Source of the DNA: Desulfocicer sp963675955
Lineage (GTDB): Bacteria > Desulfobacterota > Desulfobacteria > Desulfobacterales > Desulfobacteraceae
Length of the DNA: 64,000 nucleotides
Assembly (NCBI GenBank): GCA_963675955.2
Contig: CAXXVR010000009.1
Location: 620,001 to 684,000 of the forward strand
Direction: 5' to 3'
Shown: positions 35,939 to 44,822 of the stretch, in pieces
Layout: every line of letters begins with the position of its first letter
Position numbering within the stretch: position 1 is the stretch's first letter
The notes under the pieces: generated by a model
Seen by the model: only the letters and a program-made list of their open reading frames with translations
Told to the model about the DNA's origin: nothing
Database searches by the model: none
Made by a program: the position numbers and the translations under genes

Positions 35939-37582
35939 ATGAAGAAAAGGATTTTGGCAGCCGTGCTTTTTTTGGTAGTGGTTGGATTTTCCCTTCCCGC
36001 TATGGCCCTGGATGTAAATTTCAGTGGTGAATTGTATGTGGAAGGAATCCTGAACACATCAGAAAATATGTTGGAGTCAGACAAGACAAGTGATTATCGT
36101 CAGATGCGCCTGCGGGTGAAAACAGATTTCAAAATTTCTGATAAGTTGTCCTTGACCACCCGGTTTGATGCCCTGGAAAAAGTTTTGAGTTCCAGTGATT
36201 CCGCCTTTGATAATGTTTCCGGCGGAAAAGGGTTTGATGAGGATATTGATGATGATAACATTGATTTTGACCGGGCTTACATTTCTTACATTAGTCCCAT
36301 TGGTTTATTTCAGGTGGGCCGTATGGAAGGTGTTACCTGGGGAACCTCATTTTGTGATGATGAATCTGACACCGACCGCATCAAGTATGTTCTGCCTATT
36401 CCCATGGCAGATGGTAAGCTGTATATCGGTGCAGTTGCAGAAAAAGTAACAGAGAATGACAAGGGCACGGAGTTCAGTGATCTGGACAATGATAAATATT
36501 ATATTGGGGTTACCTATAAAACTGCCAATTATTCTACAGGGCTTTTGACGGCATTTTATAATTTTAAAAGATTTCAAGATCCTGGACAGGCCTTTGCAGG
36601 GGTTAATTTCACAGAGGCCTATGAAGATAATGGTTCCAGCTCAGATTTTAAAAATTATGTGGCAACAACGGATGGAGCCACAGACAGTGCCAGCTCTTAT
36701 GGGGCATGGTATACTGCAGGTGCATTGGCGTACAAGACGGCTTATATAACAACTCTTCAGAGTGGTGGATCTGCAGCTGCCGCACAGCAGGCCGGTGGAG
36801 CAGCTGCTGTTGCAGCAGCTGGTATGGACTGGCTGAACTCCGGTGTTGATAGTGCCTCGGCCACAGCTTTTTCTGAACGCGGTAAAACCACGGATGCCCA
36901 AGTATTTTTGCTGGCTCCTTATTTTAAAGGCAATTTTGGAGATTGGGCCTTTGAAGCAGAGCTGGATTATGTATTTGGAACCGCGTCCTATGATGTACCA
37001 GGTGCCAAGGATCGTGACCTTCAGGCATTTGCCTATTTTGTAGAGGCCAGTTATGATTATGGTCCGTTCACCTTCCAGGGGGGGGTTGCCCATTCCACGG
37101 GTGATGCTGATTACACCGACGATGATATCGGTTCCATGGGTTATGTATCACCCGGGCTTGACTGGGCAAGATTATTTATTTTAAATGCCGATGATCATGG
37201 CATGAACACCACCCTTGGCAATGGGGTAGGTAACCATGTGGGGGATGGATTTGCAACCGCTTCCACCGCCATGTGCGACGGATATCAGATGCTTTATGCC
37301 GGTGCTGATTATGCGCTGACAGATTCTCTTACCCTTGGCATTATCGGTGCTATTTCCAAAGCGGATGAAGTCCCCGATGGACCGGGATATGATGATGACC
37401 AGGGTATGGAAGTGGATCTGAGCCTTACCTGGAAGATCGCGGATAATCTGGTTTATACCGGCATCGCCGCCTACCTGGACGGTGGTGATTACTGGACTAC
37501 AAGGGCCAATTATGGCGTGAAAAATCCTGATATTGATCCGGATATTTATGCACTGTATCATAAATTAACATTGACCTTCTAA
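35939..37582 (+). CDS. Porin-like outer-membrane beta-barrel protein (second)
   Basis: A 547-aa exported protein with signal peptide MKKRILAAVLFLVVVGFSLP ending at AMA. The mature part (LDVNFSGELYVEGILNTSEN, YRQMRLRVKTDFKISDKL) is rich in amphipathic strands and ends HKLTLTF, with the terminal Phe of a BamA substrate. Compared with the first porin it has an insertion rich in Ala, Gly and Gln (SGGSAAAAQQAGGAAAVAAA) that may form a loop or helix at the surface. AAGGAG precedes the ATG. A bidirectional terminator follows. Substrate unknown. Confidence 0.78.
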   Translation: MKKRILAAVLFLVVVGFSLPAMALDVNFSGELYVEGILNTSENMLESDKTSDYRQMRLRVKTDFKISDKLSLTTRFDALEKVLSSSDSAFDNVSGGKGFDEDIDDDNIDFDRAYISYISPIGLFQVGRMEGVTWGTSFCDDESDTDRIKYVLPIPMADGKLYIGAVAEKVTENDKGTEFSDLDNDKYYIGVTYKTANYSTGLLTAFYNFKRFQDPGQAFAGVNFTEAYEDNGSSSDFKNYVATTDGATDSASSYGAWYTAGALAYKTAYITTLQSGGSAAAAQQAGGAAAVAAAGMDWLNSGVDSASATAFSERGKTTDAQVFLLAPYFKGNFGDWAFEAELDYVFGTASYDVPGAKDRDLQAFAYFVEASYDYGPFTFQGGVAHSTGDADYTDDDIGSMGYVSPGLDWARLFILNADDHGMNTTLGNGVGNHVGDGFATASTAMCDGYQMLYAGADYALTDSLTLGIIGAISKADEVPDGPGYDDDQGMEVDLSLTWKIADNLVYTGIAAYLDGGDYWTTRANYGVKNPDIDPDIYALYHKLTLTF

Positions 37583-37621
37583 GCGTCTTTGCCCATTTAG
37601 TTGTGTGTTAAAATTTAAAAA

Positions 37622-37675
37622 GGGTCTTAAAACCGGATGACAATATTCGGTTTTAAGACCCCTTCTTATTTTTGT
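37622..37675. terminator. Bidirectional terminator between convergent genes
   Basis: A perfect 14-bp stem GGGTCTTAAAACCG/CGGTTTTAAGACCC (37622-37635, 37648-37661) has a 12-nt loop. TTCTTATTTTTG follows on plus and CCTTTTTAAATTT on minus, so it serves the porin gene and the convergent paralogue 3. Confidence 0.9.
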
Positions 37676-37724
37676 TAATACAGTTAGTTGTACTTTGAGG
37701 CTGCTATGGATGATGCCTAAATAT

Positions 37725-38615
37725 TTACCAGAACTTCCAGAAAGGCTTTTTTCCCTTTCCCACATCGTCGTCGGCATCCACTTCATCCAGAACTTCCGGT
37801 ATCTCAAGATCTATTTCCTCATCATCATATTTTGGCTTTGATTTTTTCCAGAATTTCCAGAAGGGAACGTTTTCATCAGCAATCTCAGTGTCTTCATCCA
37901 TTTCCGAGGGTAAGGTGGGGATGGGGGTATTTGTCTGGGATATCCCTTCATCGGGATAAGAGGGCGGTGCTTGCGTTTTTTTCCAGAACATCCAGAAAGG
38001 TTTCTTTTTCACCGTGGTTTCCATGGGAATCTGAGGAATTAACGTTTCCGGGTTGGCCCGGGTCACGTCTTGTTGCGGGGCTTTATTTTCGGCATCTGCA
38101 GTAACCATTCCCGAGGTTTCTCTGTGAAACACCTGTGCGTTGATTTCACCGGCAATGCGATTCATTGCGGGAATGATGCCATCCAGGGAATCCGCCTGGC
38201 TGAAAAAGGTACGAAGGGGAGTGGGAGATACGCTGGAATAAACCCTTGTGTCCAGGCTGAAACTTCCTGCAAATTCTGTGATACTTCCTGCAATAATATA
38301 TTCAGCAGCGGCGTTATCAGCCACGGCCTTAACCAGGGCATCACCGGCTAATGTCCGGGCATTATGGATTTTATCAAGAATGGTTTTTCCGGGAATAATT
38401 ATGGTTTTTTCCTTTCTTGCAATCCGTGAGGAGAGCATATGGGAAATGCCTTCCTGAATATAAGTTAAATCTTTTTCTGCATTCATGGTAAAGGGAAGAA
38501 TAATCACCTGCTGCACCTGGGCCCTGGCGGACATTGGAAATATCTGACAACAGGTAATTACCATAAATAAAAAAATAACTGTGGTCACTGATTTTGATAA
38601 ACGGAACGGTTTCAA
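37725..38615 (-). CDS. Exported FlgO/CsgG-like protein with three PFWxFW motifs (paralogue 3)
   Basis: A 296-aa exported protein with a TTG start at 38615 behind CCAGGAGTG. The signal segment (SVTTVIFLFMVITCCQIFPM) precedes the same N-terminal domain as the two larger paralogues (QVQQVIILPFTMNAEKDLTY, AEYIIAGSITEFAGSFSLDT, GIIPAMNRIAGEINAQVFHRE). Instead of the propeller it has an acidic linker carrying PFWMFWKK (~206), PFWKFWKK (~251) and PFWKFW as the last six residues (~291-296). These evenly spaced aromatic motifs could be docking or membrane-contact sites. I know of no named family with this tail. The two propeller paralogues are close by. Confidence 0.75.
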   Translation of the reverse strand: MKPFRLSKSVTTVIFLFMVITCCQIFPMSARAQVQQVIILPFTMNAEKDLTYIQEGISHMLSSRIARKEKTIIIPGKTILDKIHNARTLAGDALVKAVADNAAAEYIIAGSITEFAGSFSLDTRVYSSVSPTPLRTFFSQADSLDGIIPAMNRIAGEINAQVFHRETSGMVTADAENKAPQQDVTRANPETLIPQIPMETTVKKKPFWMFWKKTQAPPSYPDEGISQTNTPIPTLPSEMDEDTEIADENVPFWKFWKKSKPKYDDEEIDLEIPEVLDEVDADDDVGKGKKPFWKFW

Positions 38616-38724
38616 AAAATCACTCCTGGTTATAGATGCATTCCTGGTTATATAATGATGGCATTTAGATCGGGCAGGGCGGCATCAAAATAGCACAACC
38701 CCCCACCCATTATTTGGATATCCA

Positions 38725-40152
38725 TCACAGTTGCTGTTTGAGAAGTTCAGTAACTACCTTTGGATCTGCCTTACCCCGGGTTTTCTTCATGATCTGTCCC
38801 ATGAAAAAACTGAAAAGTTTGGTTTTTCCGTTGGTATAGGCGGTATGTTCATCCGGGTTGGATTCAATGACAGCGCTTACAATGGCCGCAAGTTCCGACT
38901 GATCAGACACCTGTTCAAGCCCCTTGGCTTCCATGATGGCAAGGGGACTCTTGTCTGAATGGCTCATCTCTTCAAACACGGTCTTTGCCGTTCCGGCATT
39001 GAGTCTTCCCGTCTCCACAAGGCCTAGAAGTTCGCCAAGGGCTGTGGCGGATACCGGAAGGGTCTCGATGGTAAGTCCCTGGCTTTTTATGAGTCCCAGC
39101 ACCGGTCCCATGATCCAGTTGGCAGCCTGTTTTTTATCTTTTACATTGGCAGCCGCCGTTTCGTAGTAGTCGGCCATCTGACGGGAGGCCGTTAAAACCC
39201 CGGCATCATACTCTGACAATTGATAGTCTGCCATGAACCGTTGTTTTCGGGTATCGGGCAGCTCCGGCATCTCTTTTTTTACAGATTCAATCCATTCTTC
39301 ATCCACAATAAGGGGAACCAGGTCAGGATCAGGAAAATATCGGTAATCATGGGCATCTTCCTTGCCCCGCATGGAACGGGTGACATTTTTGTCCGGGTCC
39401 CACAGCCGGGTTTCCTGGATAATTGCTTTGCCCGATTCCAGGACATATGTCTGTCGCTGGATTTCATGGCGAATGGCTTTTTCCACATGTTTAAAGGAGT
39501 TGAGGTTTTTTAATTCCGTTCGGGTACCAAAGGCTTCCTGGCCCACTGGCCGCAACGAGATGTTGGCATCGCATCGGAAACTGCCCTCTTCCATGTTACC
39601 GTCACAGATATCAATATATTTTAAAATGGCGTGGAGCTTTCTTAAATACGCTCCGGCCTCTTCTGCGGACCGCATGTCCGGCTCGCTGACAATCTCCACC
39701 AGGGGAACGCCGGTGCGGTTAAGATCCACCATACTTATGCCCCGGCCGGGGTCATGGATGAGTTTTCCGGCATCTTCTTCCATGTGAATCCGGGTTATGC
39801 CGATGCGTTTGGGGCTTGCTCCTTCGGGTTCCACCACAAGGTGACCGTGCTCTGCAATGGGAAATGCGTACTGGGAAATCTGGTAGCCCTTGGGAAGATC
39901 TGGATAAAAATAATTTTTGCGGTCAAAACGGCTCTCCCTTGCAATGGTGCAGTCGGTGGCAAGAGCGCTTTTAATGGCAAAGGTGACAGCCGTGCGATTC
40001 AAGACGGGCAAAACCCCCGGCATGCCGGTGCACACCGGGCAGGTGTTGGCATTGGGGGCAGCCCCGAAGGTGGTGGGGCAACTGCAGAATATTTTGGTTT
40101 TTGTTTTAAGCTGGGCGTGAACTTCAAGTCCGATGACAGGTTCAAAAAGCAT
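38725..40152 (-). CDS. gatB: Asp/Glu-tRNA amidotransferase subunit B
   Basis: GatB is the kinase/tRNA-binding subunit of GatCAB. Motifs FEPVIGLEVHAQLKTKTKIF, CPVCTGMPGVLPVLN, DLPKGYQISQYAFPI, GIGITRIHMEEDAGKLIHD-type text (here RIGITRIHMEEDAGK) and DYRYFPDPDLVPL are diagnostic. The tail domain ends with FFMGQIMKKTRGKADPKVV, typical of the YqeY-like C-terminus. The length of 475 aa is normal. It is separate from gatCA. Confidence 0.97.
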   Translation of the reverse strand: MLFEPVIGLEVHAQLKTKTKIFCSCPTTFGAAPNANTCPVCTGMPGVLPVLNRTAVTFAIKSALATDCTIARESRFDRKNYFYPDLPKGYQISQYAFPIAEHGHLVVEPEGASPKRIGITRIHMEEDAGKLIHDPGRGISMVDLNRTGVPLVEIVSEPDMRSAEEAGAYLRKLHAILKYIDICDGNMEEGSFRCDANISLRPVGQEAFGTRTELKNLNSFKHVEKAIRHEIQRQTYVLESGKAIIQETRLWDPDKNVTRSMRGKEDAHDYRYFPDPDLVPLIVDEEWIESVKKEMPELPDTRKQRFMADYQLSEYDAGVLTASRQMADYYETAAANVKDKKQAANWIMGPVLGLIKSQGLTIETLPVSATALGELLGLVETGRLNAGTAKTVFEEMSHSDKSPLAIMEAKGLEQVSDQSELAAIVSAVIESNPDEHTAYTNGKTKLFSFFMGQIMKKTRGKADPKVVTELLKQQL

Positions 40153-40556
40153 GATTAAAGTATCCTGTTTGTGCCTGGTTTTAACTTCGGGTCCCGGTAA
40201 GTTGGCTTATCTTCCGGGGGTGGCTTTTGTGTGGTTATCTCTATTAATCCGTAATCCTTAAATCAGATGGTCAAGGATAAATGCCGACAAAAGTGCCACG
40301 AATTCAAGGTTGACGCCCTTTTTAAGTGGCAGAAGCTGGAAACCAGGCCCTCGTGTTTTCTTGTGTATTGAAGGCCGTATTGATTGTTTGTCAACCTCTT
40401 CTTATATCTCCGATGATTTGTTTTATCAATACTAAATTTTGTGCTATAGTCCATGGATTTTGTGGGATAATCCATGGACATACCTGACCCTTGCCTGGGA
40501 TTATCAATATGGAAAATCGGGTCATCAAGTGATAATAGGATAAGTGAGGCGGGTTA
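40153..40556 (+). other. Gap upstream of the DUF2065-queA-tgt operon
   Basis: No convincing gene lies in these 404 bp. The main feature is an 11-bp perfect inverted repeat GTCCATGGATT (40449-40459) and AATCCATGGAC (40469-40479) with a 9-nt centre. It starts at the end of a -10-like TGCTATAGT, so it may be an operator or a leader hairpin. Confidence 0.5.
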
Positions 40557-40748
40557 GTGAAGTTTTTTTTGTGTGTGATGGGAATGGTGATGATCATTGA
40601 GGGCTTGCCCTATTTTGCCTTTCCTGAAAAAATGAAACAGGTAATGACAGTGGTGGTAACGCTTCCTCACAATGGTTTGAGGCGTTTTGGTGCAATTTTG
40701 ATGCTGTTGGGGCTGGGGGTGGTTTACCTTGGTAGATGTGTGCTGTGA
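40557..40748 (+). CDS. DUF2065 (YjeT-like) small membrane protein
   Basis: This 63-aa protein begins with GTG at 40557 and has two hydrophobic helices (FFLCVMGMVMIIEGLPYFAF and GAILMLLGLGVVYLG) around a short loop with FPEKMKQVM and LPHNGLRRFG, the hallmark of DUF2065. The function of the family is unknown. Its TGA overlaps the queA ATG as TGATG, so translation is probably coupled. Confidence 0.82.
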   Translation: MKFFLCVMGMVMIIEGLPYFAFPEKMKQVMTVVVTLPHNGLRRFGAILMLLGLGVVYLGRCVL

Positions 40749-41809
40749 TGTATAAGCTTTCCGATTATGCCTATCATCTTCCACCTGAACAGATAGCCCA
40801 ATACCCTGTGGATAACCGGGTAGGTTCACGGCTTTTTTGTCTAAATCGGGCCACCGAGGATATTGCCCACCATCGCTTTAACGAATTGCCCTGCCTGTTA
40901 AAGTCAGGTGATCTTCTGGTCATCAACGATACCCGGGTGATTCCTGCACGCCTGAAAGGCCATAAAAAAACCGGCGGTCAGGTGGAGGTATTGATCATCG
41001 ACTACAATGCCGGCATGACCTGCCTGGAGCAGTATGGCTATTTTGAATGTGACTGCATGATACGGGCATCTAAAAGCCCGAAACCAGGGACTCACCTGCT
41101 CTTGGGGGCTGGCATAACGGCCCGGGTGGAGGGGGCGGCTTCTGGTCTTTTTCGAGTACGTTTTTTTTGTGATACCGATTTCCGCCAGGCTCTGGAAGCC
41201 GCCGGAGAGATTCCGCTGCCCCCCTATATTCATAGAAATGGTGCAACAGATTCCCAGCGGGACCGGGAAAATTACCAGACGGTGTATGCCAGAAAAGAAG
41301 GCGCAGTGGCTGCCCCCACAGCCGGACTTCATTTCACCCGGCATCTCATGGATCAGCTGGAAGAAAAAGGAATCGAATTTAAAAAGATTACCCTCCATGT
41401 GGGCCATGGTACCTTTGCCCCGGTGCGAGTGACGGATATCCGAAAGCACCAGATACATTCGGAATTTTTTTCCATTTCTCCAGAGACGGCCCAATGTATT
41501 AACCGGGCAAAAAAAGAAGGTCGACGTATCATTGCCGTGGGAACTACCAGTGTACGTACCCTGGAATTTTGTTCAAAAGAAACCGGACAACTGACCCCGG
41601 GCAGCGGCATGTGCAACCTTTTTATCTATCCCGGATATCAGTTTCGCATGGTTGATGCAATGATCACTAACTTCCATTTGCCGGAATCCACCCTTCTTAT
41701 GCTGGTATCTGCCTTTGCCGGGCGAGACACTATGCTCCATGCCTATAGAGAGGCTGTGGAAAACAACTATCGATTTTTCAGTTATGGCGATGCCATGCTG
41801 CTGGAGTAA
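40748..41809 (+). CDS. queA: S-adenosylmethionine:tRNA ribosyltransferase-isomerase
   Basis: QueA transfers the ribosyl part of SAM to preQ1 in tRNA to form epoxyqueuosine. Motifs are YHLPPEQIAQYP, DLLVINDTRVIPARLKG, PLPPYIHR, AAPTAGLHFT, THVGHGTFAPVR-like ITLHVGHGTFAPVRV, and MITNFHLPESTLLMLVSAF. The ATG at 40748 (MYKLSDYAYHLPP) is chosen because it is coupled to the DUF2065 stop; ATG at 40736 is an in-frame alternative. The tgt gene follows in 4 bp. Confidence 0.96.
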   Translation: MYKLSDYAYHLPPEQIAQYPVDNRVGSRLFCLNRATEDIAHHRFNELPCLLKSGDLLVINDTRVIPARLKGHKKTGGQVEVLIIDYNAGMTCLEQYGYFECDCMIRASKSPKPGTHLLLGAGITARVEGAASGLFRVRFFCDTDFRQALEAAGEIPLPPYIHRNGATDSQRDRENYQTVYARKEGAVAAPTAGLHFTRHLMDQLEEKGIEFKKITLHVGHGTFAPVRVTDIRKHQIHSEFFSISPETAQCINRAKKEGRRIIAVGTTSVRTLEFCSKETGQLTPGSGMCNLFIYPGYQFRMVDAMITNFHLPESTLLMLVSAFAGRDTMLHAYREAVENNYRFFSYGDAMLLE

Positions 41810-41813
41810 AAGA

Positions 41814-42932
41814 ATGCTGACCTTTAACATCGAAGAAAAATGCATGGACTCCCGGGCCCGCACCGGCAGGATCATCACAGATCATGGTGAGATTCCCACC
41901 CCCATTTTCATGCCTGTGGGAACCCTTGGCTCGGTGAAGGCCGTGTCTGTGGAGGAATTAAAGCAGTGTGGTGCCAGAATTATTCTTGGCAATACATATC
42001 ATTTATATCTAAGACCCGGGTGCGGGGTGATGAGACACATGGATGGGCTTCACAAATTTATGAACTGGGATCGACCCATACTCACCGACAGCGGTGGATT
42101 TCAGTTTTTTTCCCTGGCAAAGCTTGCAAAGTTTTCTGATGAGGGCGTAAACTTTCAGTCCCATATTGACGGCTCCCGCCATCTGTTCACTCCGGAAAAG
42201 GCTGTTGATATTCAAATGGTACTGGGATCTGACATCATGATGTCCCTGGACCGGTGTATCCAGTATCCTGCCACGGAAAAAGAGACCATGACGGCCCTGG
42301 AAAAAACCACCATGTGGGCCAGTCGGGGCAGGGATCACTGGCTGGAAAAAGGCGGTGTTAACAACCTGTTTGGCATTGTCCAGGGCGGAATGTTTCCCCA
42401 TTTGAGAAGCCTTTCCGCCGAACAGTTGATTGACCTTGATTTTCCCGGATATGCCGTGGGGGGATTAAGTGTGGGGGAACCCACGGACATGATGTATGAA
42501 ATGGCCGATCACACCGTGCCGCTTTTGCCCCATGACAAACCAAGGTATGTTATGGGTGTGGGAACGCCGGAAAATCTTGTGGAGATGGTGGGCATGGGGG
42601 TTGATATGTTTGACTGCGTCATGCCGTCCCGTAACGCCAGAAACGGCCAGCTATTTACCTCCCGGGGTACCATTAATATCTCCAATGCACGATTTGCCAT
42701 GGATGAAAGGCCCGTGGAAGGCACCTGTACTTGTCATGTGTGTCAAAATTATTCCAGAGCCTACCTGCGTCATCTTTATAAAAGCCGGGAATTGTTATCC
42801 TATCGTCTTAATACCATTCATAATCTTCATTATTACCTGAATCTAATGGAAGATATCCGGCAATCCATCAGGGAGGATCGTTTTTCTGCCTTTAAAAAAG
42901 ATTTTTTTTCCCAAAGAACCAGTGATATCTGA
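41814..42932 (+). CDS. tgt: Queuine tRNA-ribosyltransferase
   Basis: Tgt swaps guanine 34 for preQ1 in GUN tRNAs, the step before QueA. The start at 41814 (MLTFNIEEKCMDSRARTGRI) follows GGAGTAAAAGA; the frame is open further upstream inside queA. Visible are the Asp nucleophile and base-binding motifs (ILTDSGGFQFFS, LSVGEPTDMMYEM, VDMFDCVMPSRNARNGQLFT) and the zinc site CTCHVCQNYSRAYLRHLYKS with the later His. The 372-aa length is typical. Confidence 0.97.
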   Translation: MLTFNIEEKCMDSRARTGRIITDHGEIPTPIFMPVGTLGSVKAVSVEELKQCGARIILGNTYHLYLRPGCGVMRHMDGLHKFMNWDRPILTDSGGFQFFSLAKLAKFSDEGVNFQSHIDGSRHLFTPEKAVDIQMVLGSDIMMSLDRCIQYPATEKETMTALEKTTMWASRGRDHWLEKGGVNNLFGIVQGGMFPHLRSLSAEQLIDLDFPGYAVGGLSVGEPTDMMYEMADHTVPLLPHDKPRYVMGVGTPENLVEMVGMGVDMFDCVMPSRNARNGQLFTSRGTINISNARFAMDERPVEGTCTCHVCQNYSRAYLRHLYKSRELLSYRLNTIHNLHYYLNLMEDIRQSIREDRFSAFKKDFFSQRTSDI

Positions 42933-42995
42933 AGCCATATGCATCCATGGGTTTCAGGTGATGTGCGAACTATAAAAAGGAGCATGCTATAGACA

Positions 42996-44171
42996 ATGAT
43001 TGCATCCAGAATTGAACAGGCCATGACAACATCCTCATGGATTCGTAAAATGTTTGAAGAGGGCACCCGCTTAAAGGCCATACACGGGGTGGAAAATGTA
43101 TTTGACTTCAGTCTGGGAAATCCCAATCTGCCCCCCCCGCCCGCCTTTCATGAAGCACTGCAAACAGCTGTTGCCCAGGGAGAAAAAGAGGGGCATGGGT
43201 ATATGTCCAACGTTGGATTTCCCCATGTGCGAGAGTCCATTGCCCAAACCATGAAAGTACAGCAGGCAGCAGACGTGACCGCCGATGACATTGTGCTTAC
43301 CTGCGGGGCTGCAGGGGGCTTGAATATTGTGTTAAAGGCCCTGCTCAATCCCGGAGAAACGGTGCTGGTGCCCGCTCCATTTTTTCCGGATTATGGCTTT
43401 TATGCCGCCAACCACGGTGGAAGCCTTAAAACCGTTGCCACCCGGGCGGACTTTACCCTGGATATGGATGCCATTGAAGCGGCTATTACCGAAAAAACCC
43501 GGGTGATGATTATAAACTCTCCCAACAATCCCACCGGACAGATCTACTCCCGGGAGAGCCTTGCCAATCTTGGAACCCTTCTTGAAAAAAAGAGTGCAGA
43601 GTATGGCCGGGAGATTTATCTGGTATCCGATGAGCCTTATCGGAAAATTGTCTTTAATGATACTGATGTTCCCCCGGTGTTTGAGTGTTATAAAAATGTT
43701 GTGGTGGTAACCTCCCACTCCAAGGATCTTTCCCTTGCCGGTGAACGTATCGGGTGCGTTATAGTTCATCCGGATCTTACCTATAAAAATGAAATGCGAA
43801 GTGCCCTGGCTCTGGCCAACCGCATACTGGGATTTATCAATGCCCCGGCCCTGATGCAGCGGGTATTGCCCTTTTTGCAGAAAAGCAGTGTGGACATTGA
43901 TGCCTACCGTCGCAAGCGTGATATCTTTTGTGATGGTCTTACCGATGCCGGATATACCTTCACCGTACCTCCGGGGGCATTCTATATTTTTCCCACCACC
44001 CCGGTGCCCGATGACGTGGCCTTTGTAAAGGCACTGCAGGAGGAGTTGATCCTGGCCGTTCCGGGAACGGGATTTGGAGGCCCTGGGCATTTCCGCCTGG
44101 CCTTCTGCGTGGCGGATGAGGTGATAGAGGGTGCATTGCCGGGGTTTAAACGGGTGATGGAGCGGTTTTAA
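42996..44171 (+). CDS. PLP-dependent class I/II aminotransferase
   Basis: A fold-type I aminotransferase of 391 aa. Motifs are DFSLGNPNLPPPPAFHEAL, LTCGAAGGLNIVLKALL, INSPNNPTGQIYS, LVSDEPYRKIVFND and the PLP lysine in SHSKDLSLAGERIG. It is likely an aspartate- or aromatic-type enzyme, but substrate specificity cannot be read here. It lies 63 bp after tgt and 31 bp before hypA. AAAGGAG is 13 bp ahead of the ATG. Confidence 0.9.
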   Translation: MIASRIEQAMTTSSWIRKMFEEGTRLKAIHGVENVFDFSLGNPNLPPPPAFHEALQTAVAQGEKEGHGYMSNVGFPHVRESIAQTMKVQQAADVTADDIVLTCGAAGGLNIVLKALLNPGETVLVPAPFFPDYGFYAANHGGSLKTVATRADFTLDMDAIEAAITEKTRVMIINSPNNPTGQIYSRESLANLGTLLEKKSAEYGREIYLVSDEPYRKIVFNDTDVPPVFECYKNVVVVTSHSKDLSLAGERIGCVIVHPDLTYKNEMRSALALANRILGFINAPALMQRVLPFLQKSSVDIDAYRRKRDIFCDGLTDAGYTFTVPPGAFYIFPTTPVPDDVAFVKALQEELILAVPGTGFGGPGHFRLAFCVADEVIEGALPGFKRVMERF

Positions 44172-44202
44172 TGGTGGTGCTATTTTTTAAGGGAGGTGAA
44201 CC

Positions 44203-44550
44203 GTGCATGAAATGGGAATTGCCCAGCAGATGCTGTCCATTGCCCTGGGGGCCATCCCCGGTGATCTGCCGGACCCCAGGGTGGAACGTTTGAATCTGCG
44301 TGTGGGGCGGCTGGCCGCCGTGGTGGAGGACAGTTTGCGTTTCTGCTTTGAGATAATTTCAAAAGAGACCTGTCTTGAAGGTGCTGAACTTGTGGTTGAA
44401 ACCATTCCGGTGAGGGCAAGGTGTCGGAACTGCCACCATGAATGGGAGGTCCCTGATGTGGTATTTACCTGTCCTTCATGTGAGACGGGTGAAATTGAAC
44501 TGGTTTCCGGAAGAGAACTTGAGGTGTCCTCCCTGGAGCTTGCGGATTAA
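44203..44550 (+). CDS. hypA: Hydrogenase nickel-insertion protein HypA
   Basis: HypA delivers nickel to NiFe hydrogenase together with HypB. It starts with GTG (HEMGIAQQML follows), so the nickel-binding His2-Glu3 pair is intact. A GGGAGGTG site precedes it. The zinc loop has two CxxC pairs, CRNC and CPSC. The 115-aa length is normal. hypB is next on the strand but separated by 272 bp filled with an inverted pair of dispersed repeats. Confidence 0.95.
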   Translation: MHEMGIAQQMLSIALGAIPGDLPDPRVERLNLRVGRLAAVVEDSLRFCFEIISKETCLEGAELVVETIPVRARCRNCHHEWEVPDVVFTCPSCETGEIELVSGRELEVSSLELAD

Positions 44551-44610
44551 AAAAATGCGCCCATGGGTTTAATCTCCGATAAATGGATGTGTGCAGGTAT
44601 GAAGCTTTGG

Positions 44611-44776
44611 AGCTTAGTCACAACATGGGCCGATTTGGGGAGGTGGTAGGCTTGCGTTATTGGCATTATTGTTGGTTTTTTGAGTTTGCACAGGCTGTGG
44701 TCGATAATGCCAATAACACAAGTCTGGCCCCCATTAACCCGCCACTGTGACGGGTGACCCATGTTGTGATCAAGCC
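44611..44776. repeat. Head-to-head pair of family S repeats between hypA and hypB
   Basis: A minus-strand copy (44611-44671) and a plus-strand copy (44704-44776) face each other across 32 bp. The inner arms GTTATTGGCATTAT and ATAATGCCAATAAC are perfectly complementary, and the outer parts ACAACATGGGC and CCCATGTTGTGA also pair, so the transcript could fold into one long hairpin inside the hypA-hypB unit. Confidence 0.8.
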
Positions 44777-44822
44777 TAAACTTTAAGATTTAAGTGTGGA
44801 TGCAAAAGGAGTACATAGCTAT

